Origin: Roseivirga sp. UBA6061
GTDB lineage: Bacteria > Bacteroidota > Bacteroidia > Cytophagales > Cyclobacteriaceae
Direction: 5' to 3'
Assembly: GCA_002427745.1 (NCBI GenBank)
Contig: DIYF01000177.1
Coordinates: 1 to 64,000, forward strand
DNA: 64,000 nt
The notes under the pieces are model-generated. The model was not told where the DNA came from. It ran no database searches and saw only the letters and a program-made list of their open reading frames with translations. Position numbers and translations under genes: made by a program. Shown here one piece after another: positions 9,251-16,744 of the stretch. Position 1 is the first letter of the stretch, and every line of letters starts with the position of its first letter.

Positions 9251-9918
9251 AATGATAGTTCAAGAAATGAATAATGCCCATGTGTTACCTGACTGCCTGT
9301 TTTTACTTCAAGCGGTTGCTTATGTACCGGACCGTCAACCACCAGGGTGTGGTATTCTCCGTTTTCGCCACAAGCATCAATTCCCAGCATCTGGAAAACA
9401 GCAATAAGGCTTTTATCAATGTACTTACCCAAAATATAGTCGGCCAGTTCAGCTTTACAGGAGACAATGAGAGCCCTGATGCCACTGTCTATCATATCAT
9501 GTACCAGATCGAGTCGATCTCCCTGCCAAAGTGGCAAGACAGCCTCCACATCTGCGGCCCCGGAAACCTTTTCTTCCCAGTCTCTGTGTGACTGAATGTC
9601 AATATCACCATACACGGCATGAGTGAATCCATAGTCTGATTTAAGTGCTTTAAGCTTTGCTATAAAGCGTTTTGCATATTCAGACCAGGTGGACTCAATA
9701 AACTCAACAGGTAGTTCCAGGCATTGAGCCTGCTCCAGCAAAACCTCTTTGGGAATACCGTGGGAACGTGACCGATCTCCGTGCTCGTTCATCACATTGA
9801 ACAGCACTCTGGGGTTCGCTCCACCCTGAATTGCCTTATAAAAAGCAAAATAGCTATCCTTTCCTCCGCTCCAGGAGCAGAGGAAGGGATAGCATGTATT
9901 TAGTTTCTCGTTTATCAA
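9247..9918 (-). CDS. PP-loop ATPase of the Dph6/MJ0570 family, copy 2
   Basis: About 223 residues. It has SGGKDS followed by YFAFYKAI, then HGIPKEVL, VYGDIDIQSHRDWEEK and the C-terminal DACGENGEYHTLVVDGP, the same plan as the copy at 8041-8745 but clearly diverged. I place the start at a TTG at 9918, immediately after the btuB stop; the sibling has only eight residues before its PP-loop, and starts at 9975 or 9999 would run 56-80 bases into btuB. The stop overlaps the cobU start. Its place between btuB and cobU suggests a job in corrinoid salvage; the exact reaction is unknown. Confidence 0.8.
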   Translation of the reverse strand: MINEKLNTCYPFLCSWSGGKDSYFAFYKAIQGGANPRVLFNVMNEHGDRSRSHGIPKEVLLEQAQCLELPVEFIESTWSEYAKRFIAKLKALKSDYGFTHAVYGDIDIQSHRDWEEKVSGAADVEAVLPLWQGDRLDLVHDMIDSGIRALIVSCKAELADYILGKYIDKSLIAVFQMLGIDACGENGEYHTLVVDGPVHKQPLEVKTGSQVTHGHYSFLELSL

Positions 9919-9919
9919 T

Positions 9920-11797
9920 TCAGAATCTGGCAGTAAGCCCAATATTGAAATTGGCTGGTCTTGTATTGAAGCCATATACGCCAACAAAGTCTTCGTCAAA
10001 GAGATTATTGATAGCGCCTGTAAAAATCAATCTGCCTTCAAAAAGCTCATGCGAAATAGTGAAATCAACAATATCATATCCATCGAGTGTTACCAGAAAA
10101 GGATCTGAGAAAATGGCAGCCTCTCTGTCACCGAAATGGTTATGCGTCAAGCCAATAACGGTACCCTCCTTAATAGCATACTGAGCACTTAAACCATATT
10201 TCTGATCAGGAATACGATAGAATTGAGCCGGATTACCAAAGTTATAATTTGCATAGTGCGCTGTAATTCTCAATGGCTCTGAGACCTGCCAGTTCAGATC
10301 AAACTCAACACCATCGATTTCTCTCTTTCCGGCTACATTCTCGTATCCTCCCCCTATGAAGTTACCATTGATATCAAACTGAGATACGAAATCAATTGCG
10401 TTCTCTTCCGTTCTGTCAAAATACTCAGCATTGAATGTGAGTTTATCAGACAAGTACAGAGAAAAACCGAACTCGAGTGATTCTGTTTCTTCTGCTTCCA
10501 AATCTGCATTTCCAAAGAAATCAGCAAACAGTTGAAAGAGACTTGGCGCTACAAAAGCAGTAGAGTAGCTACCGAAAAATTTCAGCTTATTCTCATTTCC
10601 CAGATCGAACAGATAAGATGGATTGACACTATAAATGAAATTGTTTCCGTACTCACTGTGATTGTTCAGTCTGATACCTGCATTGAACGTAAGGCCTTCG
10701 AACAAATCGGTAGATAAGTTCACATAAGGATCAAAATTCGTTACATCAGGCTCATCTGTGCCGGTTTCAAACTTAAACTGCTGATATTGAATACCTGCTA
10801 TCAGCTTGGTGTTATCGGAAATATTGAACTGGTTGGTCAGGTCACCCTGCAGATTTTTTCCCTTGGCATTTGATGGGAAGGCAGAGATAAACTCTCTCTT
10901 GATTCTGTTGAAGTTCAGCTTCAACTCAAGGTTACCAAGGCCGTGAGTCAGTCTTGGATTGAGGCCATAACTTACCTGACGAATATTGAACTCATTGTCT
11001 GCATCCAGAAAAGCACCATCATCATAATCGGCCTTTACGCGCTCATAGGAGAAGTTCCCTCCCAGACTGAAGGCGTCTGAAAACGCATATCGCAACTTGG
11101 TTCGACCTGAATAGCGATTGAAACCATCATTGCCGAAATCTACATTCGGATTGGTATCTTCAGCAGCCGAAATACCTTCACTGATAGCGTAGGAGCCAGA
11201 AGCGATATAGCTTAAACCACCTGTTTTGCCCTGTACATCAGCCGTAGTATTAGCCGATCTGAAAGATCCTACAGATTGTGAAACGGTCACTTCCGGAGTC
11301 TCAGTTGAGGCTTCCTTCATTTTGATATTAATCACACCGGCAGCAGCACCCGTTCCGTACAGTGTACTGGCGCTTCCTTTTAACACCTCGATGTACTCCA
11401 CAGCGTTGGCATTGAGCAGCCGCAGGTCATAGTCATTAGAGATAGATGAAGGATCATTGATAGGCAGTCCGTCAATCAGAATCAGGGTCTGACGATTTCG
11501 GCCACCACGAATGCTATAATCCAGGTTAGTACCAGGCGTGCCATAGGCTCCGTCTACATTGATGCCGGGCATCAGGTTCAGTATATCGGCTACAGAACGA
11601 CCTGCCATTCTTGTAATCTGATCGGCAGTGATTTTATAGATGACTTTTCCAGATTTCTCGATGGGTGTCTCAAACTTGGTTCCGGTGACTACCACCTTAC
11701 CAAGGTCTCTGACTTCTTCTTCCTCCTGTGCCTGCACACCAAAGCTCACACCTGTCAGTGCAGCCATCAAAGCCAGATTCTTTAACGTTTTCCTCAT
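9920..11797 (-). CDS. btuB: TonB-dependent outer-membrane receptor, probable cobalamin/corrinoid importer
   Basis: This 625-residue protein has a signal peptide ending in VQAQ (residues 1-24). A TonB-box-like GKVVVTGTK is near residue 34 and a plug domain covers about residues 40-160 (GRSVADILNLMPGINVDG, then ILIDGLPIND and LKGSASTLYGTGAAAGVIN). A 22-strand barrel follows and ends in the aromatic residue F. BtuB assignment rests on position: it sits within the riboswitch-led operon after btuD, and its length is close to the approximately 600-residue BtuB class. No SusD partner is present, which argues against a glycan receptor. Confidence 0.9.
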   Translation of the reverse strand: MRKTLKNLALMAALTGVSFGVQAQEEEEVRDLGKVVVTGTKFETPIEKSGKVIYKITADQITRMAGRSVADILNLMPGINVDGAYGTPGTNLDYSIRGGRNRQTLILIDGLPINDPSSISNDYDLRLLNANAVEYIEVLKGSASTLYGTGAAAGVINIKMKEASTETPEVTVSQSVGSFRSANTTADVQGKTGGLSYIASGSYAISEGISAAEDTNPNVDFGNDGFNRYSGRTKLRYAFSDAFSLGGNFSYERVKADYDDGAFLDADNEFNIRQVSYGLNPRLTHGLGNLELKLNFNRIKREFISAFPSNAKGKNLQGDLTNQFNISDNTKLIAGIQYQQFKFETGTDEPDVTNFDPYVNLSTDLFEGLTFNAGIRLNNHSEYGNNFIYSVNPSYLFDLGNENKLKFFGSYSTAFVAPSLFQLFADFFGNADLEAEETESLEFGFSLYLSDKLTFNAEYFDRTEENAIDFVSQFDINGNFIGGGYENVAGKREIDGVEFDLNWQVSEPLRITAHYANYNFGNPAQFYRIPDQKYGLSAQYAIKEGTVIGLTHNHFGDREAAIFSDPFLVTLDGYDIVDFTISHELFEGRLIFTGAINNLFDEDFVGVYGFNTRPANFNIGLTARF

Positions 11798-11803
11798 TTT
11801 TAA

Positions 11804-12757
11804 TCAAATATTTAAGAGTAATGCTTCTATTGTTTTATAGGTCTTGTTGTCTTTATTCGTAGTCCACTCCGGGGCATCAGGGCTTCCGGAGATATCAATT
11901 CTCAGGTAGGCTTCCTCCACTACCTTAAAACCTTTTCTTTCCAGTGCGCTTCGGGTCCACCGTTTTAAAACTTCAGGCCCCTTTATGGCAACCTGCGCCT
12001 TAAACTCTCCCGACTTTCTGCGAAAGCCACCGGTTTCATAATCAAATTCGAGTGACTCCCGGCTAAATGCTTTTTCGAGCTGACCATTGAGTACCAGGTC
12101 TTCAGGTAAGCCTGATTGAATGGTATTTTCATTCGTGACCAGCCACAGCTTGTCAGCAGATGACAGTGCCATGTCCATCTCGTGGGTTGACAGGAGAATG
12201 GCTTTATCAGAATTATGAGCGAGTTCCTGTAGCAAATGGAAAATCTCTATGCGATTGGGTAGATCCAGGTGTGCCGTGGGCTCATCGAGAAATATCATTT
12301 CTGTATCCTGTACCAGGGCCCTGGCGATCATAATTTTTTGTCGCTCACCGTCACTAAGTTCACCAATATGTCTGTTGGCAAAAGCCAGCGTGCCTGTGCA
12401 TTCCATGGCGTAATGAATCAGCTCTTTATCGGATTGACTCAAAGTGCCCATCCAGCTGGTATAGGGGAACCGGCCCAGTGAGACCAGGGCGTAACCGGTA
12501 AGATTACCCGGAGCATTCCGGTCGGTTAGCACCAGACTGATTTTCCTCGCCAGCTCTTTTTGCGAATACGATTCAAGTGGCCTGTTATCAATCGCCACGG
12601 ACCCTTTCAGTGGTTTCTGAATACTGGTCAGGGTACGAATCAGGGTAGATTTGCCAGAGCCATTGGGTCCAAGCAGACAGGTCAGGTCGCCTTTTCTGAG
12701 TATCAGCCCGAGCCCGGACAGCACGGCTTTTTCTTCCTTTTTGGACTTGTAGCCCAC
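11804..12757 (-). CDS. btuD: Cobalamin ABC transporter ATP-binding protein, start region disrupted
   Basis: The 317-residue reading shown has Walker A GPNGSGKST, signature LSDGERQK, Walker B MIFLDEPTAHLD, and the H-loop STHEMDM. A C-terminal extension of about 70 residues follows the ATPase core. It powers BtuC import of corrinoids. The start is odd. GTG at 12757 would begin after the first beta-strand, yet the upstream in-frame codons (12758-12787) still spell the expected ILNTSDLTV. That stretch has no ATG, GTG or TTG back to the in-frame TAA at 12830-12832, which is the stop of the four-helix-bundle gene. Either GTG is used, or a rare start such as ATA 12781 or ATT 12802. Confidence 0.88.
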   Translation of the reverse strand: MGYKSKKEEKAVLSGLGLILRKGDLTCLLGPNGSGKSTLIRTLTSIQKPLKGSVAIDNRPLESYSQKELARKISLVLTDRNAPGNLTGYALVSLGRFPYTSWMGTLSQSDKELIHYAMECTGTLAFANRHIGELSDGERQKIMIARALVQDTEMIFLDEPTAHLDLPNRIEIFHLLQELAHNSDKAILLSTHEMDMALSSADKLWLVTNENTIQSGLPEDLVLNGQLEKAFSRESLEFDYETGGFRRKSGEFKAQVAIKGPEVLKRWTRSALERKGFKVVEEAYLRIDISGSPDAPEWTTNKDNKTYKTIEALLLNI

Positions 12758-12808
12758 TGTCAGGTCTGAGGTGTTTAATATGGTTTTGGTCTTCTCCAGA
12801 ATGTAGAA

Positions 12809-13309
12809 TGAATAATTATGAATGAAGAATTAAGCCCGCTTGGATGTGTTGAGAATAGCTGTCATAATTCTCATCAACTCTTCAGATTCCTGCTTCAAGG
12901 ATTCGGCTTCAGTTTCTTCCAGAATTTCAGCGTCTTTAAAAAGCCTCAGCCAGTAGTTGGTTTCCCTGGACTCCTTGTATGCGATTGACATTTTTGCGAT
13001 GAAGTCCTTTTTACTCTGTCCTCCTTCTGCCTCTTCAACATTAGCTCCTATAGAAGTCCCGCTTTTCAAAACCTGCCTCAGCAAGTCCTTCACTTCAGAA
13101 TCCTTGTACATGCGCATATACATTTTGACAATCTTCAGTGCAAAAGCGTAGCTCTTTGTTTGGATTACATTTTCTTTAGACTTCATAGTTTCTATTGTTT
13201 TGTTAAAATCGGTTGTTCCTAAATTCTACAAGGGTTCAAACCTCCACCACTCACATCGAGTCACTCATTTTTCATTGTTCATCATTAATTCCTCATTATC
13301 CATTATTCA
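12809..13309. mobile_element. Inverted-repeat-bounded cassette carrying a four-helix-bundle gene
   Basis: Imperfect 25-bp inverted repeats lie at 12809-12833 and 13285-13309 and match at 20 of 25 positions; the innermost 13 bases (AATGAAGAATTAA against AATGAGGAATTAA) differ once. The unit is about 501 bp, contains one gene, and separates btuC from btuD in an otherwise tightly packed operon. The gene's stop codon lies inside the left repeat. No transposase and no clear target duplication are visible. I infer an insertion that is moved by something encoded elsewhere. Confidence 0.6.
12830..13186 (-). CDS. Four-helix-bundle protein, 23S rRNA IVS-encoded / S23-like family
   Basis: This 118-residue, wholly helical protein carries the family pattern: SGTSIGANVEEAEGGQS near residues 42-58 and KMSIAYKESRETNYWLRL near 65-82. 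Relatives are encoded in intervening sequences of 23S rRNA genes and as stand-alone chromosomal genes in Bacteroidota; the Avd protein of diversity-generating retroelements has a similar fold. The function of stand-alone copies is unknown; nucleic-acid binding is a fair guess from the basic helices. Here the gene splits a cobalamin transport operon and is framed by inverted repeats. Its TAA is in the same frame as the upstream extension of btuD. Confidence 0.9.
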   Translation of the reverse strand: MKSKENVIQTKSYAFALKIVKMYMRMYKDSEVKDLLRQVLKSGTSIGANVEEAEGGQSKKDFIAKMSIAYKESRETNYWLRLFKDAEILEETEAESLKQESEELMRIMTAILNTSKRA

Positions 13310-13316
13310 CTAGTCA

Positions 13317-14393
13317 TTAAAATGAAGATTTTAAGTTCCTCCGTTTTACAATGATCCAGATGACTATCGGGGAGCCAATCATGGCAGTAATGGCATTCAC
13401 AGGAAGGACTGTCTGGCTTCCGGGGACCTGCGAAATAATATCACAGAGCAACATAAGAATCCCCCCTACCAGCACACAGCTTGGTATCAGGAGACGATGG
13501 TCTGAAGTATTCAGGAAACTACGTGTGAGATGCGGCACTGCAATGCCCACGAAACCAATCGGCCCGCAAAAACCGGTAATCGCTCCTGCCAGTATACTGG
13601 TGACTGCTATAATCAGAATCCGTGACCTGCGAATGTTCAGGCCCATGCTCTGCGCATAGTTTTCACCCAGCAACAGCACGTTCAGAGTTTTTGACAGGAA
13701 GAAAGTAAAGACAATCCCCGATACCACGATGAGTGATAAAGCTCCCAGTTGTTGGTTGGTAACTCCTCCCAGGCTGCCAAAAGTCCAAAGGATGTATTCC
13801 TGAATCTGCTCCGGATCGCTGAAGTACTGCCAGATACTTACAATAGCAATAGTGATGTTCGCCACCATAATGCCTACAATGAGCATCACCACATTGTCTT
13901 TGATGCGGAAGGAGATACCCAGAATAACGATCAGTACCAGGGCAGCTCCAATGGTTGAAGCAATAATGATCATCCAACTGCCCCCCAAATCCAGTTGACG
14001 AATGGAAAAAGCGGTAGCTACGCCACCTGCTGCCAGCATAACTGCTGCCACTCCCAGACTGGCTCCTGCTGTAATACCCAGCACAGAAGGTCCTGCCAGG
14101 GGATTTCTGAATAGCGTCTGCATTTGCAGGCCTCCTACTGAAAGAGCAGCACCTACCAAAATTGCGGTGACAGACCGGGGCAATCTGATTTTTAAGATAA
14201 TGGCTTCCCAGGCCTCATTACCCACTGACTGCCCTAAAAGAATCCGAACAGTATCCTCCACGGGAATTCTCACTGAACCCAGACCTATATCCAGCAGAAA
14301 CAGCAGGATCAGGCCTACCGTCAGCAGGAGCAACGACTGCCATTTAAGCCCCCCTGAAGGAGCTTCATGCATTATGGTTTGTGGATCAGTCAA
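13317..14393 (-). CDS. btuC: Cobalamin/iron-siderophore-type ABC transporter permease
   Basis: This 358-residue FecCD/BtuC-family permease has about ten membrane helices. Family words seen are IRLPRSVTAILVGAALSVGG, FRNPLAGPSVLGITAGASLG near residue 115, and GPIGFVGIAVPHLTR near residue 285, which includes the loop that contacts the ATPase. It imports corrinoid handed over by BtuF. It lies 3 bases after btuF. Downstream, the inverted-repeat cassette begins 7 bases past its stop, so btuC itself seems intact. Confidence 0.92.
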   Translation of the reverse strand: MTDPQTIMHEAPSGGLKWQSLLLLTVGLILLFLLDIGLGSVRIPVEDTVRILLGQSVGNEAWEAIILKIRLPRSVTAILVGAALSVGGLQMQTLFRNPLAGPSVLGITAGASLGVAAVMLAAGGVATAFSIRQLDLGGSWMIIIASTIGAALVLIVILGISFRIKDNVVMLIVGIMVANITIAIVSIWQYFSDPEQIQEYILWTFGSLGGVTNQQLGALSLIVVSGIVFTFFLSKTLNVLLLGENYAQSMGLNIRRSRILIIAVTSILAGAITGFCGPIGFVGIAVPHLTRSFLNTSDHRLLIPSCVLVGGILMLLCDIISQVPGSQTVLPVNAITAMIGSPIVIWIIVKRRNLKSSF

Positions 14394-14396
14394 GAC

Positions 14397-15596
14397 TTAC
14401 TTTAACTGAGAATGATACACCAACTCATGCTCCGGAAGGAGCTCCGGATGAAAAATCTTTACGATGTCTTTAAGGATGACATGCGGCTCTACTACCCCGG
14501 TTTCGTAGTAGTCATTGCCACCACCTTCCGTGTAGCGTCCGAAAATGTTATAGATCTGCTTCTTTTTGAATGCTCTGAAGTCAGCATAACGGGTATCTCT
14601 GTTGAGAATATCCTGCTCCGTTTTAGCACTGCCGGGAGCAATCCAGAAATCCGCTTTGAGACCAAATTCATAAACCGTCTCAAAATCCAGCTTGATACTC
14701 CCTGTAGACTTATCGTCTTTCCAGGGATAATCGGCTTTAACAATCTGGAGGAGCCCATATGCAAAGCTCTTGCCTCCGGCCACATGCCAGGCATCTCCCA
14801 GGGCTATACCTGTGATGGTCAGCGGTGCCTCGGTTGTTTTGCCTTCAACCAGTCCCAGAACTCTGTTGTACTCCTCCTCAATAGCGGTAAACTTTTCATT
14901 TACCAGCTTCTCTTTGTTGAGTAAAACTGCCAGCAGCTTCACCCACTCCGCACGACCTAATAAGTCCGTTTCCTGCCAGTCAGCATTCAGCAATACCGGA
15001 ATACCCGTTCTTTCCAGCTGTTGATAGGCATCGTTCTGAGAATTAGGATAACCGACCCCCAAAAGTACATCCGTATTCAGCCCTATCACGGACTCTACAT
15101 TTAGTGCACCGGCAGGAGCTACTTCCAGAATTTCGCCATTGGCTACCGCTTCCTTTACATGAGCGTTCGTTACGTATTGCCCGATCTCAATTCCCTTCAG
15201 CGCATCCATACCATCCAGCATATCAAACATACCGAGATGCGTGGTAGACATAGACACTGCATTTTGTACAGGTACTTCAATTACCGGCAGTTCCGTTTCA
15301 GGTGCCGGTGTACCTCTCTGAAGAAGTAGGTAACTGACCGTATCTGCCAGATCATTGTAGTGTCTGAAGATACGCAGCTTTTTATAGTGGGATTCGTATT
15401 CCACACCGAAGCCGATAGAATGTCGGACTTCTACTTTATCAGGGAAATAATCTTTATCGGGATCAAAGCGATCAGTACTCCCCGTTTCACGGGTAGATGA
15501 CTGGCATGCTGAAAAGATCAGCACAATCAGGAAGGTGGCCCATGGCAGAAGAAGACCCTGTCTGCCGACAGACGATATATGTTGTCTCTTTATCAT
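14397..15596 (-). CDS. btuF: Cobalamin ABC transporter substrate-binding lipoprotein
   Basis: This 399-residue protein has a long lipoprotein signal with lipobox FSAC (Cys31), so it is likely anchored in the outer leaf of the inner membrane or in the outer membrane. The mature part matches the two-lobed Fe-siderophore/B12-binding fold (for example GIEIGQYVTNAHVKEAVANG and VLLGVGYPNSQNDAYQQLE, then a long linking helix near residues 225-255). It is the first gene after the cobalamin riboswitch and is followed at once by btuC. The B12 rather than iron assignment rests on that riboswitch and on the cob genes in the operon. Confidence 0.9.
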   Translation of the reverse strand: MIKRQHISSVGRQGLLLPWATFLIVLIFSACQSSTRETGSTDRFDPDKDYFPDKVEVRHSIGFGVEYESHYKKLRIFRHYNDLADTVSYLLLQRGTPAPETELPVIEVPVQNAVSMSTTHLGMFDMLDGMDALKGIEIGQYVTNAHVKEAVANGEILEVAPAGALNVESVIGLNTDVLLGVGYPNSQNDAYQQLERTGIPVLLNADWQETDLLGRAEWVKLLAVLLNKEKLVNEKFTAIEEEYNRVLGLVEGKTTEAPLTITGIALGDAWHVAGGKSFAYGLLQIVKADYPWKDDKSTGSIKLDFETVYEFGLKADFWIAPGSAKTEQDILNRDTRYADFRAFKKKQIYNIFGRYTEGGGNDYYETGVVEPHVILKDIVKIFHPELLPEHELVYHSQLK

Positions 15597-15634
15597 ACTA
15601 CTGGCTTTTCCTCAGAAAGCGTTTAGTGTTTATC

Positions 15635-15800
15635 GTCTTGGCAGGTCTTCTGACTTTCCCTGTTTGATGAGCCTTCCCGTTCCGTAGGGAACAGTGGCAT
15701 TCTTCAGCAAACTTAAAAATGGGATTACAGCAGCTGGGACTGTTCAGGACTCTCACCTGATTCCCTTTTAATCCCTTCCCATGAAGGAAAGGAACCAAAA
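15635..15800 (-). promoter_or_regulatory. Cobalamin riboswitch
   Basis: On the minus strand the leader contains in order: TTAAAAGGGAATCAGGTG (about 15756-15774), GAGAGTCCTGAACAGTCCC, CTGCTGTAATCCC, GCCACTGTTCC with GGGAAGG, and the B12 box AAGTCAGAAGACCTGCC (15640-15656). These are the ordered blocks of the AdoCbl riboswitch. It lies 40 bases before btuF and should switch off the whole btu-cob operon when cobalamin is plentiful. A small open frame across this region (15598-15846) is not a gene. Confidence 0.95.
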
Positions 15801-15806
15801 CTGTGA

Positions 15807-15839
15807 CAAAGGTATATATTTTTTTGATAGAGCGAACAA
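15807..15839 (-). promoter_or_regulatory. Bacteroidota-type promoter for the cobalamin operon
   Basis: TACCTTTG (15807-15814, minus strand) matches the -7 consensus TAnnTTTG, and TTG (15837-15839) lies 22 bases upstream as the -33 element. Transcription would begin just before the riboswitch. Confidence 0.7.
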
Positions 15840-15862
15840 GCGACATAGCCCGCTGCTCTTTC

Positions 15863-16744
15863 TCATTGATTATCAGGCTCTTTGAATACTGACACTTCAG
15901 CTCCGATCACCATAACTGTGGGATTTTTAAACGTGAAGAAGCTCTCAGCCTTTTGCCAGTCTCCAAAGCTTGTGACCCTCACATACTGCTGATCCTTATA
16001 CTCTTCAGCATTCAGACAGGAAAAAAGAAAGTTACCATTTCTAACAAACTCTACGCTGACAAAAAAATCATTCTCCAGCCAGACATCAAGCTTCGACACA
16101 TCCAGTTCTACCCAGCCGGGTTTCCGTTTTCTAACCGGTTTTATGATGCTCCTATGTAACAATTCCTCTCCCGGCAGTCCTGTCTTATCATCCCGATCGA
16201 AAACTCTCACCCTGACTACGAGGGGGGCATATTTCATCATAATGTTAAACCTGATCTTATTCAGCTTTGCCGGATAGTTCTCCGTCTGAATCAATTGCGC
16301 AATTTGTGCACCCCGGTTGAATTTTTTGGTAAAGCAGCTGAAGTCAATCACTTCTTTGATACCAAACAATTCACTGGAGAGTTTCTCGGTCGATCGGACT
16401 ACTACCTGTCCCAGATCGCTGACTCTTTCCTTCAGAGTTACTTTAAATGCCTCATCAGGCTGCAATGCACCAATATCTAGCACTTTTAAGTGATGAGTAA
16501 TGGCAGAAACTGTCAGACCATGGCTTAATAACCTTTCAGGAACCACCAGCCGAAAGCTTCCGTTTTCTGCAGATATGGTACCTGTGTTTTCTCCGGCAAT
16601 ACCAATATTAGCAAACGCAATAGGAGCTCTGGTGGCACTATCCAGCACTGTACCAGACAAGACGCGATCCTGAGCATAGGCAAAACCCGTACACACCATA
16701 ACCAGCGCCATAAAGATGCTCTTTCTCATCAGGCTCTTTCTCAT
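15863..16744 (-). CDS. Secreted protein with carboxypeptidase-regulatory-like domain
   Basis: This 293-residue protein has a signal peptide ending in AYAQ (residue 25). A CarboxypepD_reg-like beta-sandwich covers about residues 28-110 (SGTVLDSATRAPIAFANIGI, then NTGTISAENGSFRLVVPE), followed by about 170 residues I do not recognise. This domain is common at the front of TonB receptors and of surface proteins in Bacteroidota. Its ATG overlaps the TGA of the preceding permease gene (ATGA), so the two are coupled. The 12-mer ATGAGAAAGAGC is repeated at the very start, giving two possible starts (16744 and 16729) with the same first four residues. Confidence 0.75.
   Translation of the reverse strand: MRKSLMRKSIFMALVMVCTGFAYAQDRVLSGTVLDSATRAPIAFANIGIAGENTGTISAENGSFRLVVPERLLSHGLTVSAITHHLKVLDIGALQPDEAFKVTLKERVSDLGQVVVRSTEKLSSELFGIKEVIDFSCFTKKFNRGAQIAQLIQTENYPAKLNKIRFNIMMKYAPLVVRVRVFDRDDKTGLPGEELLHRSIIKPVRKRKPGWVELDVSKLDVWLENDFFVSVEFVRNGNFLFSCLNAEEYKDQQYVRVTSFGDWQKAESFFTFKNPTVMVIGAEVSVFKEPDNQ

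Noticed and set aside
9919..9999. Longer start of the second PP-loop gene (ATG-type start at 9999 or 9975)
   Set aside because: It would overlap btuB by 56-80 bases and add residues unlike the sibling protein; the TTG at 9918 is preferred.
12830..13186. Diversity-generating retroelement (Avd-like protein)
   Set aside because: The four-helix-bundle protein resembles Avd in fold, but there is no reverse transcriptase and no template/variable repeat pair in the window.
15598..15846. 82-codon open frame on the minus strand before btuF
   Set aside because: It lies across the cobalamin riboswitch and its promoter; the codons have no protein character.
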